Below are positions 47,586-59,059 of a DNA stretch of 64,000 nt, piece after piece. Source of the DNA: Epiperipatus broadwayi. Lineage: Eukaryota; Onychophora; Udeonychophora; Euonychophora; Peripatidae. The position numbers and the translations under genes are program-made. The DNA lies in the NCBI GenBank assembly GCA_028023455.1, contig JAQFVV010000452.1, positions 498,768-562,767 of the forward strand, in the 5' to 3' direction. The notes under the pieces were generated by a model. It searched no databases. It worked only from the letters and a program-made list of their open reading frames with translations, and had not been told where the DNA came from. Every line of letters begins with the position of its first letter. Positions within the stretch are counted from its first letter, which is position 1.

Positions 47586-47763
47586 ATATATATATATGTG
47601 TGTGTAATACTATTATGATTCGATGTCTGTATTTTTAAAGCAATATACGTAATTATATAACTGAATATTTGTAAATACAGTAACTAAATAATTAAAAAAA
47701 TTTATCCACTTAGTAGTGCTTTCGATTATACCAGTAATCTATGTCAACTAAAGCTTTGAAATG

Positions 47764-48488
47764 CTAACTTTTCCACAATTCCATGATCTTAACCTTTGTT
47801 GCTTGCCTGTTAATTAAGTCATGTTTATATTTGTATATTAGCATAGCCTCCTTTATTTTTTTTTTATTATTACCTTTTTCAATTTGCAATATTTTTACAC
47901 TGTTAAAATTGAAGTCAAAACCATAAATACATAATTTATTATGGTCGTAAAAAACAGATGCTGAAATATTATTATCTACTATGCTATTTTGTTTCGATTT
48001 CTGAACACATTTTAATAATAGCAAGTGTTCTTTAGTTTTTTTTCCAATGTACATCTAGATTCACCTATATATTTACTGCCACACCTACATATCCATTTAT
48101 AAATGACACAATTTTTATTTATAAATGAGGTTTTATTTTTGGAGTTATTTATTAATTTATTTAATGTAGGAGGTGGGTAGAATGGAATATCACATATATC
48201 TTTATAAATTTTCCTTATAAACTTTACTTGATAATTTGAAATATATGGGCTTGATATCCATTTTTTTTTATTAAGAGGAGAATCAATATTATTAGTAAAA
48301 TTTTTATTTTTATATTTTGTATTAAAATCTCTAATAACATTATGTATGTGATTATAACTATAGCTAGCATTTAACAATTCATTCGAGTATATTTCAATAT
48401 TTTTGCCTTTATCTGATGAATATTTGCCAAGACTATTATTTCTAAGTAAGAAGAACTTCAAACCTGCCTTTTTGTGTGACATTGGCAC
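47764..48488 (-). pseudogene. PLE 2 minus arm: linker and GIY-YIG endonuclease, frameshifted
   Basis: The linker frame begins MSHKKAGLKFFLLRNNS (48,488 downward). The nuclease motif is VIYKWICRCGSKYIGESR, followed by CTLEKK. A frameshift near 48,045 then leads to KEHLLLLK in another frame, and on to AMLIYKYKHDLINRQ and the stop at 47,764. All catalytic landmarks (Tyr of IYK, YIG, Arg, the Glu-His pair) can be found, but not in one frame. Confidence 0.85.
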
Positions 48489-48506
48489 TTTTGATTTATA
48501 TGGAAT

Positions 48507-49060
48507 CTAACCTCTTTTTACTATTGGTTTAATGGTCATACAGTAATCCAGAATGCCTTGATTCCTAATTATTTTAAGATCAAGAAACTGAACACACATT
48601 AAATCATCTGTTTTTATCCATCTTAGCCCTTTCAAACCATTTAATTCCTCAAACAACTCATTAATTGTATTTGGTTTACCACATACAAAAAACATCATCA
48701 ACACCTCGATAATATGCAGTAATATTTTTTTGATAATATTCCTTTTTCAAAATATTTTCTTCATATAGAGAAATTATAAAATTGCATATTTGAGCAACAG
48801 TAGGTAATCCCATGGGCCATCCATTACACATTTTATAAAAATCCTTATTAAAAACTGCATGAATATTTTTACCAATAAAATTTAATGTTTCAATTATAAA
48901 CTTTATTATTTTCATGTTAACATTTTTTAAAGTTAATGCGTTGGAAATAATTTCGATAGATGCCAATTGATCAATTGATCTATACATTTCACTAACATCT
49001 AGAGTACATATAATGTCATTAACATCGATCTTAACATTATGGATTTTATTAACAAAATCA
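48507..49060 (-). pseudogene. PLE 2 minus arm: reverse transcriptase fragment
   Basis: Starts FDFVNKIHNVKIDVND, then motif A (ICTLDVSEMYRSIDQL), motif B (GWPMGLPTVAQ) and motif C (YYRGVDDVF, where the expected Tyr of YVDD is Gly). A frameshift follows at about 48,690, and the linker SIIRNQGILDYCMTIKPIVK-type sequence continues to about 48,507. The Gly before VDD and the frameshifts mark it as dead. Confidence 0.85.
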
Positions 49061-49069
49061 AATGAAGAA

Positions 49070-49780
49070 AAAAAGGGCAGTTTTGAAGTCCTTCTTATTT
49101 AGAAATAATAGTCTTTTCAAATATTCATTAGATAAAGGCAAAAATATTGAAATATACTCGAATGAATTGTTAAATGCTAGCTATAGTTATAATCACATAT
49201 ATAATGTTATTAGAGATTTTAATACAAAATATAAAAATAAAAATTTTAATAATAATATTGATTCTCTGGAAAATAAAAAAATATGGATATCAATCTCATA
49301 TATTTCAAATTATCAAGTAAAGTTTATAAGAAAAATTTATAAAGATATATGTGATGTTGCTTTTATACACCTTCTACATTAAATAAATTAATAAATAACT
49401 CCAAAGGTAAAACCTCATTTATAAATAAAAATTGTGTCATTTATAAATGGATATGTAGGTGTTGCAGTAAATATATAAGTGAATCTAGATGTACGTTGGA
49501 AAAAAGACCTAAAGAACACTTGCTATTATTAAAACATGTTCAGAAATCAAAACAAAATTGCATAGTAGATAATAATATTTCAACATCTGTTTTGTACGAC
49601 CATAATAAATCATGTATTTATGATTTTGACTTCAATTTTAACAGTGTAAAAATATTGCAAATTTAAAAAAATAACAATAAAAGAAAAATAAAGTAGGCTA
49701 TGCTAATATACAAATATAAACATGACTTAATTAACAGGCAAGCAGCAAATGTTAAGATCATGGAATTGTGGAAAAGTTAG
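49070..49780 (+). pseudogene. PLE 2 plus arm: linker and endonuclease, several breaks
   Basis: Begins VLKSFLFRNNSLFKYS at the junction and is open to about 49,382. The rest continues in shifted frames: VIYKWICRCCSKYISESR (Gly of YIG changed to Ser) and TLEKRPKEHLLLLK. There are stop codons in the C-terminal part (AAATTTAAAAAAATAAC, then AAAATAAAGTAGGC), ending ELWKS at about 49,780. It is more decayed than its partner arm. Confidence 0.85.
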
Positions 49781-49879
49781 CATTTCAAAGCTTTAGTTGA
49801 CACAGATTACTGGGATAATCGAAAGCGCTCCTATGTGGATAAATTTTATTAATTATTTAGTTACTGTATTTACAAATAT

Positions 49880-49885
<6 letters not shown>

Positions 49886-49929
<44 letters not shown>
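49886..49929. repeat. (TA)n microsatellite at the right end of PLE pair 2
   Basis: 22 TA units begin exactly after AATATTCAGTT, the end of the PLE 3' UTR. Confidence 0.95.
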
Positions 49930-49930
<1 letters not shown>

Positions 49931-50094
49931 CAGTTGAAAGGTGAAGTGGGTGTTTCAAAATGAATCCATAGTGAGAGAGGAGATTGATTTGGCTTCTGTG
50001 ATTGTCATAGAAAATAACTAAGGTGAAAATGCACTAGTCAAACTAAAAACAAGAAATATATATATATATATTAATAAGCGAAATAGTGTCTAAA

Positions 50095-50340
50095 GTTAAT
50101 CTGGGATAATGATATAATTAAGTTCCAACCAGTAACCACCTAGACATTCACAGTAAAATATAGTAACCAATATTTCTGACTGCTGTCAAGCCAACATTCA
50201 CACCTTTTAATAGCAAGAATGGAATCCATTCTTACTAGTGGTCCATTGTATATATATAGACACTTAAAACTTGCAACTTGATTACAGAGTATGAAATATT
50301 GATACATTGAAGTTTAAATAAACCTCTTTAAACATGAAAT
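50095..50340 (+). repeat. Repeat family A, copy 3
   Basis: Contains AGTTCCAACCAGTAACCACC, ACATTCACAGTAAAATATAG, TGCTGTCAAGCCAACATTCA, GTGGTCCATTG, TATAGACACTTAAAA and CTTGCAACTTGATTACAG. The last three blocks are shared with the 1.3- and 3.7-kb copies. It is a single arm. Confidence 0.7.
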
Positions 50341-50434
50341 AAACATGTCACTGTAATGTAGAGTAATAAATCGTCAATTAACATTAGAAACTGCAATACT
50401 TTTAAATTGCCCATATATTATTTAGAAATAATAA

Positions 50435-50845
50435 GTGAAATAGTGCCTAAAGCTAATATGGGATAATGATATAATTAAGTTCCAACCAGTAACCACCTAA
50501 ACATTCACAGTAAAATATAGTAATCAATATTTATCACTGCTGTGAAGGCAACCTTCACACCATTATATATATATATATGAAGGCAACCTTCACACCATTG
50601 AATATATATATGAGCACTTAAAACTTGCAACTTGACTACAGAGTATGAAATATTGATACATTGAAGTTTAAATAAACCGCTTTAAGTTTTAAGTGTCCAT
50701 ATATATTCAATGGACCATTAGTAAAAATGGATTCCATTCTTGCTAACGAAAGGTGTGAAGGTTGCCTTGACAGCAGTGAGAAATATTGATTACTATATTT
50801 TACTGTGAATGTTTAGGTGATTACTGGTTCAAACTTAAATATATT
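50435..50845. repeat. Repeat family A, copy 4: palindrome
   Basis: The left arm (from about 50,457) and right arm (to about 50,845) are inverted copies: AACCAGTAACCACCTAAACA...CACTGCTGTGAAGGCAACC against GGTTGCCTTGACAGCAGTG...TGTTTAGGTGATTACTGGTT. The left arm also has a small tandem duplication of GAAGGCAACCTTCACACCAT around a TA run (50,560-50,600). The centre is ACTTAAAACTTGCAACTTGA against TTTAAGTTTTAAGTGT. Confidence 0.75.
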
Positions 50846-51036
50846 AACAAGTAAACCAAGTATATTTTTGGTAATGTGTGTGTGTCATAATCATAGTCAA
50901 TAATCTGTATAAATTTAGGAAAACATGTCATTTAAATAATATAGTTTTACATAATAGATAATTAATCAAATATTAATTAATTAATGATTTAAAGTTTAAT
51001 GGGATAAATTAAATATTAAATTCTGTTTTAAATGTA

Positions 51037-51038
<2 letters not shown>

Positions 51039-51077
<39 letters not shown>
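51039..51077. repeat. (TA)n microsatellite
   Basis: About 19 TA units directly left of the next family A palindrome. Confidence 0.9.
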
Positions 51078-51079
<2 letters not shown>

Positions 51080-51084
51080 TGTAA

Positions 51085-51262
51085 TAATGCTCAAGGCTAA
51101 ATGGGTTTATAAGTAATCATTAGAAAACAGTCACACTTAAACAATCCCAATATAGATAACAATCAAGAATTTCAAACTGTTATCAAGGCAGCCTTGACAA
51201 TAGTTTAAAATTCTTGATTGTTATCTATATCGGGATTGTCTCAGTATTGACTGGTTTCTAAG
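51085..51262. repeat. Repeat family A, copy 5: short palindrome
   Basis: Arms 51,121-51,189 and 51,190-51,260 meet at TATCAAGGCA-GCCTTGACAATA with no loop. Outer blocks AATGCTCAAGGCTAA and AACAGTCACACTTAAACAAT match the start of the 1.3-kb copy. Confidence 0.75.
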
Positions 51263-51263
51263 G

Positions 51264-51595
51264 TTTATATATATAATATTTAAATACATATATATTATCT
51301 ATACTAAACTTAATATAATTAAAAAGGACTTAAACTCAGACTTTCAAGCTGACCATAGCTAGCCATTTCATCTTATACAACTGTTACACATGACCATATA
51401 CATATCAACAAGATAAATGATCTCCAATATGACTACATACATGTGAGCAAGATAAATAATCTCCAATATAAACATACAAATATTGGAGATCAAGTGGATA
51501 TCTATTGTCAGCTTGAAAGTCTGAGTTCATGTCCTTCTAATTAAATTAATATAGATAATATACATGTATTTAAATATTACCTGTTTAACCTGTAC
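51264..51595. repeat. Repeat family B, copy 5: fold-back form
   Basis: Inverted arms of about 80 bp (51,264-51,345 and 51,514-51,595) carry AATATTTAAATACAT, ATTATCTAT and CAGACTTTCAAGCTGAC. Between them are two tandem AAGATAAATRATCTCCAATAT blocks and one inverted ATATTGGAGATC. The hammerhead core is lost. Only the ends of the family B unit are present. Confidence 0.65.
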
Positions 51596-51599
51596 TCTG

Positions 51600-51948
51600 C
51601 CTATCTCTCCTTTTATGTTTAAATGGACATATTAAGGTCCAAATATGAGAGGTCAGAGTGACTTAAAGTCAACATGGGTATGACAATAACATTGCCATCA
51701 ACAAGGGCTTTGAGTGTTCTACCTCAGATTTTCAATGATATGAATTGCTGAAGAGTTGGAGGGTGGAGAATATTGAAACTCATTTATTAAAGTTTGAAGA
51801 TTTTTTGTCTTAATATAATCTGAGCATTGATTGTATATATGTGTGGGAGATGGTGATATGGATCAACTGATGACTGCTGATTCAGCTTCAAATACGTATA
51901 TTGTAGATTATTTACTTTACTCACATGGATGTGATCATATGTATCAGT

Positions 51949-51950
<2 letters not shown>
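51600..51950 (+). repeat. Repeat family B, copy 6
   Basis: Opposite orientation to the 19.7-, 27.9- and 30.2-kb copies. Blocks GTGACTTAAAGTCAACATGG, CAATGATATGAATTGCTGAA, TGAAGAGTTGGAGGGTGG, TGTGTGGGAGATGG and GATCAACTGATGACTGCTG correspond to the inverse of theirs. It runs into (TA)n at 51,951. Confidence 0.7.
51853..51914 (+). ncRNA. Decayed hammerhead-like sequence (family B copy 6)
   Basis: CTGATGA (51,867-51,873) is intact. Stem II is GCTG/CAGC with an ATT loop, CAAA replaces GAAA, then TACGTA, TA and TTG. Upstream CAA can pair with TTG. The loss of G in the GAAA box should abolish cleavage. Confidence 0.45.

Positions 51951-52024
<74 letters not shown>
51951..52024. repeat. (TA)n microsatellite, about 74 bp
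   Basis: Pure TA run. The Tyr-Ile repeat frames on both strands across it are artefacts. Confidence 0.95.
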
Positions 52025-52027
<3 letters not shown>

Positions 52028-52690
52028 TCAATCAAATCACTGGCATAATATATACTTACTATCTTTGGGAAAATAGAAAAATAACAAACCATTTAATTAT
52101 TTCAGAACAATTGTTTCATGACATCAAATACAGTTTTTTAATTTTCAGGAGGTTAATAGCTAAAATCACAAAATAATGTAATATACATGTATATTACATG
52201 ATTAGACTATTAACTTTATATTCAATACAAGTTGAAGATCAGCATTTTAGAGCATAAAAGATCAAAGGTCCAAAGTAGTAGCTTTAATTGGACGGTCCTT
52301 ATTTAAATATTGTTGAATTAATTAATTTACACACATATTTATGCACACTTATATTTACATATCTAAACTCAAGCTAAAATTATATTCCTCCATTAATGAT
52401 TAAGCTCCATAAACAGGCAGAAGTGGCATATTTTTATTACCAGTAAAGTAGGCTAATGATTTCAATGTGAGATAATTTATTACTTTTATACAGAAAGAAG
52501 ACATTCAAACATTAAATTTAAATAACATGCAAAATGTTGTAATATGCAGAGAAGAATGAATTATATATAATTGAAATGGAAACTTTTTATAGAATGTGCA
52601 TATATATATATATCAATTCACTTTCTACAGTCATTTTTCAATAAATTATATAACCATAATGTTGTCAAAAATTATAACCTTTTAATTAAT
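52025..52690. other. AT-rich DNA, nothing recognised
   Basis: No repeat pair or coding motif was seen. There is a short (TA)n near 52,603. Confidence 0.45.
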
Positions 52691-52846
52691 TGATAAATTA
52701 TAAATAAATCAAAATAATAGACAACTCATTCATATATAACTTAATTTAATATCATTAAATATTAGAACAAAAATCGATTTGATGAAATTAAATTAAATGT
52801 ATAACAATGAGTTATTTAATATTTTGATTTACTTATAAATTATCGA
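52691..52846. repeat. Fold-back element, arms about 65 bp
   Basis: 52,691-52,755 and 52,780-52,846 pair as inverted repeats: TGATAAATTATAAATAAATC and GATTTACTTATAAATTATCG outside, CAACTCATT and AATGAGTT inside, and AACTTAATTTAATATCAT against ATGAAATTAAATTAAATG. The loop is about 24 bp. It is non-coding and AT-rich. Confidence 0.7.
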
Positions 52847-53039
52847 TAGATTAAATATATATATAAAGTTTTAAAAAAAAGTAGAAATAAACACACCAAA
52901 ATTTACATAAATACAGTTTATAATTATTTAAAAAAAGTCTAGAATGATTTAAATTTGACTAGTTGAGTAATATTGTTTTAAATTTTTGAAACAATATATT
53001 TATGTGTGTGTGTTATAATAAAAGCTTTTACTTGCTGGA

Positions 53040-53215
53040 GCTAAAAAACCAAAAATAATTATTATCTTAGCCTACAATTGCGTTTCTTATTTAATATTCA
53101 GAAATTAATTAATTAAATTACTAGTTGCAAAAATTAGTGATTTAATGAATTAATTTTGGGGCATTCCAATTTTTATTTTAAGTTATGGTTGAAGAAAACA
53201 ATTATTTTTGGCTTT
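53040..53215. repeat. Weak palindrome
   Basis: CCAAAAATAATTATT near the left end pairs with AACAATTATTTTTGG near the right. The centre is TTACTAGTTGCAAAAATTAGTGA. Pairing between is patchy. Confidence 0.4.
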
Positions 53216-53278
53216 TAAATGCAGAACAAATAAAAGGTATTATTATGAAATGTTTAATATATATATATATATATATAT

Positions 53279-53500
53279 TATAACGGGACAGCCTATTTGA
53301 TAGCCTTAGTTGAGGCATCAAATATAACGGAACGGCATTTAATCATCCCAGTTGATGTATTAATTGTAATATAATCAATTATATTTAATGTTTAGAAATC
53401 ATTAACTTAATGCTTCATAGTTAGGTTCACCAAATATAACAGAATGGATTATATTTAAAATCTAAGTTGGTCTTGTTAAATATAAAGAGATGATTAAATT
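53279..53500. repeat. Degenerate short repeats of AAATATAACGG(A)A
   Basis: TATAACGGGACAG, AAATATAACGGAACGG, AAATATAACAGAATGG and AAATATAAAGAGATG follow each other at 40- to 115-bp spacing, each next to an AGTTGR...AT(C/T)A block. They may be a remnant of a transposon end region. Confidence 0.4.
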
Positions 53501-56165
53501 CCTTAGAAAGAGGATACGCATTTCACTACAATCGGACTTTGGGTCTTCAAGTAGAATGCTAGAAATGAATCGATGAAATACCAAGTCCATGATTATATAT
53601 ACCTCTATTATGCTAGCTCATTAATCTTTAAATAAGTTTAAATACAATTTAGACCAGGACATCCATCTTTCATCCCTCTTTCAGTCACCATTATGCCACG
53701 ATATTTAAACTCACGGAGAATTTGCAATCAGCTCTTTTCAGGAATAATTTCAAAAACAAGTTATTTCATATGCCTCTATATAAGCATTAATTATAACTAT
53801 TATTCATATGACATTTATAATACTAGCATATATATAATATAATTCAATAATGATTAGACAAAGAGATCACGTTAACAAATCAATATTTAATAAACAATAA
53901 AAAATATAATAGAATAGATAATAAAATATTAATAAATAAATACGGATGAATTTTATCATTTTAAAAGAATATTAATAAATGATATTTTTTTATTTAATAC
54001 CCTATGATAAAACTCAATACTATAATAAACTTTCAAAAATTAAAGAAAATAGCTTAAATTAACAGATATATAAAAACAATATCTGGGTTCAAAAATTAAT
54101 AATTTATGTAACTTATTAATTTATTTACTGTTCTTATTTATATGCTTCACAATTACCCATATATAAGTATTATTTGCCATTGTATAACTTATATATTATA
54201 TGTATTTTTAATAAATAAAAATACATTAAACGTTTACAATATTACGTAGTAAACACAATACAATCCTGTTTAAGATATCTGTCAAATAATAACTATTTTT
54301 TATATCCCTCATCTAATTTAATGAATTATGTTAAGCTTTCAATTAATTATATTTAATAATAAATATAATTTTCCTTTTAAGATATATATGATGCGATGCC
54401 AAATTTGAAATAAAGATAATAATAATAATAATAATAAACATATTAAAATAATATAAGCATTATTATAATATATGTAAATAAATAATAAAGGAAACTTAGT
54501 TATAAGAGAGTTGAGAGTAGATATTGAAGTCTATAGTTCATCATCCCAATGAAGATCTCTTACGAAGCATATCACCAATCCATTTGTACAATGATGATTC
54601 CATTTATCCTTAAACGATAAACTGTTAATAACATCCAATGACCGGATTAATGTGAAATAAAATAAATATTCTTCGAATGTAGATGTTCTTAATCTTCATT
54701 TCTCTATTATCACTAGACGTTCTATATATTCAATATTTCAAAATATTTTAAAATAGCATGCAAGGTTGGTTCAGATCTGAAACCTTTTACGATATAATGA
54801 GTGTACTACTCAGTGCACATTGTTTTATCCTTAATATATATAATTATCTTAAATTTATATATATCCGAAGAATAATGGAAGAGTTAAAACAACGTAGTTT
54901 CAAAACTTAAACAGACGTTCTTTTCCTTTATATTGCTATTCCTTTAAGATTAAGTAGAAAATTAAATATATTTTCCTTGCAGACTTTGAATCCACAAATT
55001 ATTTTAATTTGAAAAAGTTAATATTTAAATTCCAATCGCTAAATAGTAGTATTGATAGAAGAAAAATGCTATTTTTAAAGAGAAAAGATTTTCTTTTTCT
55101 TTCGTTTTTTTTTTATTTTCCCGAGCACGAACGAATCTGCTCGTGTGTTATATAAGTTCATGTTTAATTCAACTGTCAATTGTTCCACTGACATTAAGAT
55201 TTAATAATAAAATAAAAAAATATATAAGTATTTATTCTTAACTTCAAATCTGGCATTTTACTCAAAAGCTTAAGATATATATTATTTAAAACTTAAATGT
55301 ATATATAAATAGTACATATATGTTACATAATAAAATAGTCAAATAAAAATTTATATTTATAAATAATTTTACAAGAGATAAAACAAGCTAGACTAATAAT
55401 AATAACTGTAAGTTACTATTATAATATATATATATATATCTTTTAATATTAGACTTTTTTGTAATTATTTCAATTTTAATTAAAAAAAGAATAAACAATG
55501 TTATAGTCATTGCAATATTTAACAGGAAAATTGTGCATTAAAAATCAATTTTAATATTATTTTGTTTATGAAAAAACGTTAAAAAAACACAAACTTTTAC
55601 AATCTAGAGAAATTAAAATTTTATACATCTTTTAAAAATGCAACTTTTACAATCAAGACAAATTAAGGTTTGTTTTATTTTTATTTAACCTTTCAAGTGA
55701 TGAATATTTTGTCAAAAACCAAGGAATTAATTTTATTGGTCAAGTAGATAAAAGTCTGAAGTAATGTGATTTGTCAATTACATTTGGAATCTGCTTCTAT
55801 TCAAAAATTATAATTCTTAGTAAATAGAACTGTTATAATTTAGCTTCTGAAAATCGATTTACTTCACATTCAAATTGATAAAATGTAACAAAATATTAAA
55901 AATAATGTTAATAACTGAAGAACAAAAGAAAAATATTTGAAATAATGTTAATAACTGAAAACAAAAGAATTATATTTCAAGCAATCATTATGTGACATAG
56001 GTGATTTTTTTTGTCTTAGAAATTACATCTCTGATTATTCATTTTTGTTGTTTTTTTTCTTTGTCTAAAATTCAATATTTTAAATAAAAATCTAAATCTA
56101 TACATATTATTAGTCAATATAGACACTTTATTAGTCAAAATAGTATAACAAGTAATCATAAAATA
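53501..56165. other. AT-rich DNA, nothing recognised
   Basis: Contains an (AAT)n run near 54,418-54,437, a CGAGCA/TGCTCG hairpin near 55,124 and several short TA runs. No exon-like island was seen. Confidence 0.45.
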
Positions 56166-56505
56166 CTTAAATGATACAATTTTTATTTGACAATACAGTC
56201 TTATCCTTTGAATTATTTATTAACTTATTTAATGTAGGTGGTGCATAAAATGCAATATCACATATACCTTTATAAATTTCCTTAATGAAACTTGCCTATT
56301 GTTTTGAAATATATAATATTGATATCCAAAATTTTTTATCAGAAGAATTAACGTTATTATTAATATTATTTTTATATTTAGAATTAACAGTATAATAAAC
56401 ACAATCATAATTACATCCAACATTTAACAATTCATTAAAATAAATTTAAATATTTTTGGTTTTATCCTATGCATATTTACAAAGGTTATCATTTCTAAAT
56501 AAGAA
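56166..56505 (-). pseudogene. PLE 3 minus arm: linker fragment
   Basis: Reading downward from 56,505: LFLFRNDNLCKYA, stop, DKTKNI, then NELLNVGCNYDCVYY, KKFWISILYIS, SFIKEIYKGICDIAFYAPP and TLNKLINNSKDKTVLSNKNC. The match ends after NKNCII. There are at least three stops. Homologous to the linker of PLE pairs 1 and 2. Confidence 0.8.
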
Positions 56506-56515
56506 CAAAACAACA

Positions 56516-56963
56516 GGCAAGTTTCATTAAAAAAATTTATAAAGCATGAGATATTGCATTTTATGCACCACCTACATTAAGTAAATTAATAAATAATTCA
56601 AAAGATAAGAATTTATTGTCAAATAAAAATTGTAACATTTACAAATGGACATGTAGGTGTGGCAGTGGATAGATAGGTGAATCAAGGTGCACATTGGAAA
56701 AAAGAACAAAGGAGCATTTGTTATTATTAAAAAGGGTTCAAAATACAAAACAAAATTATAAAAATAATGATAATTTATCAGTTTCTGTCTTTTATGACCA
56801 TAATAAATCATGTATATATGGTTTTGATTTTAATTATAGTAATGTAAAAATATTGGAAATTGAAAGAAATAATAATAAAAGAAAAATTAAAGAAGCAATG
56901 TTAATATATAAATACAAGCAAGATTTAATTAATAGGCAAGCAGCAAATGTTAAGATCACATAA
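56516..56963 (+). pseudogene. PLE 3 plus arm: linker end and GIY-YIG endonuclease
   Basis: SFIKKIYKA, stop, DIAFYAPPTLSKLINNSKDK, then NIYKWTCRCGSG with a stop replacing Tyr of YIG, then IGESRCTLEKRTKEHLLLLK. This is followed by an intact C-terminal part with KIKEAMLIYKYKQDLINRQ. The last part is open for 89 codons from 56,694. The stop inside the YIG motif kills it. C-terminal identity to pair 2 is high. Confidence 0.85.
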
Positions 56964-57000
56964 TTATTGGAAAGTTGACATCATGGAATTATGGGAAAGC

Positions 57001-59059
57001 TGTCATTTTAAAAGTACTAGTTGACAAAAACTTTTTATAGCACAAAATATTTCATAAATATATTCAGAGCAAAAACAGCTTCTTATGCAGAAACTTAGGT
57101 ATCAGATAAGAAAGAAATCCATTATTGCCAGTCTAGGAGTTAGATGTAAGTAAAACATCAAACTTTGCAGACATTTAAATTCAGAGTTCAGGGACATTTT
57201 AGTAAAATGTGATAGTTTTGAACCTAAAATTTATAAACACACATTGACTGGAGAGTATATAAAAAGTAGATAATGAATAACAGTTGTAATAAAGTACATA
57301 TTTATAATACATTTGATGGCAATTGGTAGTGAGATAGAATCTCATTTGCATTGTAATATTGTCTAATCAATATTAATTGCTTCATCAGTTAATACAGATG
57401 AAGATCAAATACAATAAAAGGCTATAAGTAGATAAGACAATAAAGTTTGTTTAATAAAAGATATGCTTAAAAAAGTTAAAATGTAGAATTGCAAGAATTC
57501 AAATAATTATAATAAAATAATATGTAGTATTTAGGACTATATTGGCATTTTACAAATTGGTTTGAATCTTCAATGCAAAGCTCATTTTTAACATTTAACA
57601 CTTATTCTCTCTTCTTTTCTTTCGGTCTGACAGGAACTGTATTTATAAGAAGTTATTAATGGTGATGATGATGATCTATACGGCATAAACCAACTGTAAT
57701 TCAATACTTATATGACATCATTTTGAATTTGTAATATATTATAGAGTGAGCTAATTTCTATGACATTTAACATATATGTATAATATTAAAAATATTTTGC
57801 AAAGTGAAATATTGTAGTAAACATGTTTGGAAACAAAAAATAACTTTTTATATATCAAATTAGGCCTCAGGCAAAAACAGAATAAATTATCGGATTAGCA
57901 ACTAGACGTTTCTACATCTAACTTTGTGCCCGTTATTTAAATACAGCATTTGGAAATATATATAAAAATAAATAAAAATGTTAAGAAAATGAAAAATAAT
58001 AAATTCTATCTAACTAACAATGATCAACATACGCAAACTAAAAAACAAACAAAAAATACTGATACAAATCCTTGAAATAAAATTAGCTATAATTTTAGTT
58101 TTCTGTGCTTGTTTTTATAATAAATGTGTATTTTTTTTTTATCGTTGTTTATTTGAAATTAAAAATGCAGGATTAAAAGTAGCTAAAAAAAGTAATAGAA
58201 TCTAGTCTAAAGAAATTCAACAAATTCTCTGTCACATGATCTCCTTTATTATATTTTTAAATTTTATTATTTTATATCTATTTATAAGATGCAAATAAAA
58301 ATATGAATAATTTTTAAAATATTTTTTAATTTTTTTTAAAAAAAAAAATCTTTATAAAATCAATCTTTTCAAATTATCCGTGTAAAAGACAAATAATACT
58401 GAATCATCGTCAAAATTTTGAAATTTAGTTTATTTAAGTTTTCAGTAGAAAAATACTTGAAGTTTAACTTATTAGTATATAATATAGTAATTAAAATACT
58501 TGAAGTTTAATTTAATTATATATATATAAAATGATGGGTGGGAATTGGTTCACAACGGCAGACACAAATCTAAATTTATATTCAGTTATCAAAAGTTGAA
58601 TGAAATATAATTACAATTTAAAAATACTGTTTACTTACAAAGATAAACATCTCCAAAACCATATATATTTGCGGCGAAGCTATATATAGCGGTAATAATT
58701 TCAACTACATATTAATTTTGGTATCTATAGCATGTGACTATCATAAAAGAGATGTATATTAGCGACTTTCAGAATCGGTTAATCCTAGAAATTGATGTAT
58801 ATATTTTAAATACATTTGATAATTGTATAAGCAATACAAAATTGGTGTGCTCGAAATATGACTTAGGTAAAATTCCAACCTTCATTACTGAGAACCGGAC
58901 AAAAATATAATTACCAAATATATATCTCTAAAGGTATTTAACCATGGTAAATCTGCATTGTACGCATCATCTAAGTCCATATTTGTTCTTATAAAACCAT
59001 TAACAATACTAGATGATAATCACTCAATCTACTAGTTATTGAAAATTTTTCTTCATCAT
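57001..59059. other. AT-rich DNA, nothing recognised
   Basis: Short (GAT)n run near 57,661-57,675. 61-codon frame at 58,020 is Lys/Ile/Phe-rich and looks like chance. Confidence 0.45.

Larger units (their letters stand above)
47602..49885. mobile_element. Penelope-like element pair 2: asymmetric head-to-head inverted pair
   Basis: The minus arm (47,602-49,062) is 5'-truncated just before reverse transcriptase motif A. The plus arm (about 49,070-49,885) is truncated later, in the linker. They meet 5' to 5' near 49,065. Both reach the same 3' UTR (CAAAGCTTTAGTTGACA to AATATTCAGTT). The plus arm runs directly into (TA)n at 49,886. The minus arm keeps an extra tail containing AATACAGACATCGAATCAT and ends at a GT/TA run. 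The protein sequence clearly differs from pair 1 (for example ICRCGSKYIGESR against LCVCGKAYIGESR), so this is a different PLE subfamily. Confidence 0.88.
56166..57000. mobile_element. Penelope-like element pair 3: truncated head-to-head inverted pair
   Basis: The minus arm (56,166-56,505) codes part of the linker and stops abruptly at the start of the nuclease domain, so it is also 3'-truncated. The plus arm (56,516-57,000) begins in the linker and runs through the nuclease. The arms meet 5' to 5', with GGCAAGTTTCATTAA shared at the junction. The sequence is closest to pair 2 (NKNCNIYKWTCRCGSG against NKNCVIYKWICRCGSK). Unlike pairs 1 and 2, no TA run flanks it. Confidence 0.82.
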
